From NCBI GenBank assembly GCA_030453055.1, contig JAKDLC010000120.1, positions 1 through 6,526 on the forward strand: DNA of 6,526 nucleotides, written 5' to 3'. Shown here piece after piece: positions 6,196 through 6,526 of this stretch. Made by a program: the position numbers and the translations under genes. Position 1 is the stretch's first letter, and each line of letters begins with the position of its first letter. This DNA is from Nitrosospira sp. Its GTDB lineage: Bacteria; Pseudomonadota; Gammaproteobacteria; Burkholderiales; Nitrosomonadaceae. The notes beneath the pieces were generated by a model. The model searched no databases and was not told the DNA's origin. It saw only the letters and a list, made by a program, of their open reading frames with translations.

Positions 6196-6526
6196 ATGGA
6201 ATCACAAAAAAAGTTTGCTCGCACTTTCAGCTTCGAGTTTTTTCCACCGCAAACGCCGGAAGGGACGGAGAAGTTGCGCGCTGCGCGCAAACAGCTGGCG
6301 CAACTCAATCCAAAATTCTTTTCGGTGACATTTGGCGCGGGCGGTTCGACTCGCGACCGCACCCTTGAGACGGTGCTGGAAATTCAGGCAGAGGGATATG
6401 CCGCCGCACCCCATCTTTCATGCATCGGTTCGACCAGCGAAAACATTCGCACCATGTTGCAAAAATATCACGACGGGGGTATCCGGCACATTGTCGCCTT
6501 GCGAGGCGACCTGCCCTCGGGCATGG
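6196..6526 (+). CDS. metF: Methylenetetrahydrofolate reductase, 3' end outside the window
   Basis: MetF reduces 5,10-methylenetetrahydrofolate to 5-methyltetrahydrofolate with NADH and FAD, giving the methyl group for homocysteine remethylation. The first 110 codons are visible, about a third of a usual protein of some 275-300 residues. Residues 11-18 are FSFEFFPP, whose Glu14 matches the catalytic Glu28 of E. coli MetF. KFFSVTFGAGGSTRDRT (about 40-56) and APHLSCI (about 74-80) follow. IRHIVALRGDLP ends with Asp105 in the position of the flavin-contacting Asp120 of E. coli. The ATG at 6196 gives a family-like N-terminus. A GTG at 6172 is in frame but less likely. Neither has a clear Shine-Dalgarno sequence; the upstream space is taken by a 10-bp tandem duplication. 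The gap to ahcY is 97 bp and contains a terminator-like hairpin, leaving little space for a separate promoter after it, so expression may depend on read-through. Confidence 0.96.
   Translation, partial: MESQKKFARTFSFEFFPPQTPEGTEKLRAARKQLAQLNPKFFSVTFGAGGSTRDRTLETVLEIQAEGYAAAPHLSCIGSTSENIRTMLQKYHDGGIRHIVALRGDLPSGM

Noticed and set aside
6274..6290. GC-rich palindrome TTGCGCGC-T-GCGCGCAA inside metF
   Set aside because: It falls within well-conserved coding sequence, has a one-base centre, and is explained by Ala/Arg codon choice; no regulatory context.

Overview
The window is a 6.5 kb piece of a proteobacterial chromosome. It is most likely from a betaproteobacterium, and the Nitrosospira/Nitrosomonas group is my best guess. 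The basis is protein style (AhcY, MetK and RlmD all look betaproteobacterial), moderate-to-high GC in the genes, and an S-adenosylhomocysteine (SAH) riboswitch in front of ahcY, a common arrangement in Beta- and Gammaproteobacteria. The genus is inference; no marker gene in the window fixes it.

Left part (1-2223). A 5'-truncated rlmD (23S rRNA uracil-C5 methyltransferase) runs rightward and converges on a leftward gene for a seven-helix Bax inhibitor-1/YccA-type membrane protein. A long, perfect, bidirectional terminator hairpin lies between them. Upstream of the YccA-like gene is a 14-bp direct repeat with 20-bp periodicity, followed by a complete tRNA-Ser(UGA) gene with an encoded CCA end.

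Middle part (2224-3303). This is the accessory-looking stretch. Directly downstream of the tRNA is a short decayed relic of an IS3-type transposase OrfA on the minus strand. Next comes a small exported protein with a beta/gamma-crystallin-like fold signature (signal peptide, about 90-residue Greek-key-like domain, two cysteines bracketing it). A 271-bp AT-richer leader without convincing genes precedes metK.

Right part (3304-6526). metK, an SAH riboswitch, ahcY and the start of metF form an activated-methyl-cycle cluster. MetK makes S-adenosylmethionine (SAM). Methyltransferases, such as RlmD at the other end of the window, turn it into SAH. AhcY splits SAH into homocysteine and adenosine. 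MetF supplies 5-methyltetrahydrofolate for remethylation of homocysteine to methionine. The riboswitch lies between metK and ahcY, so SAH level can set ahcY expression independently of metK. A terminator-like hairpin between ahcY and metF suggests reduced read-through into metF, which also lacks an obvious ribosome binding site.

I found no defence system, CRISPR array, intact mobile element or clearly undescribed system. The items most worth a second look are a possible Shine-Dalgarno-sequestering pairing at the riboswitch, the repeat upstream of the YccA-like gene, the transposase relic beside the tRNA, and the crystallin-like secreted protein.
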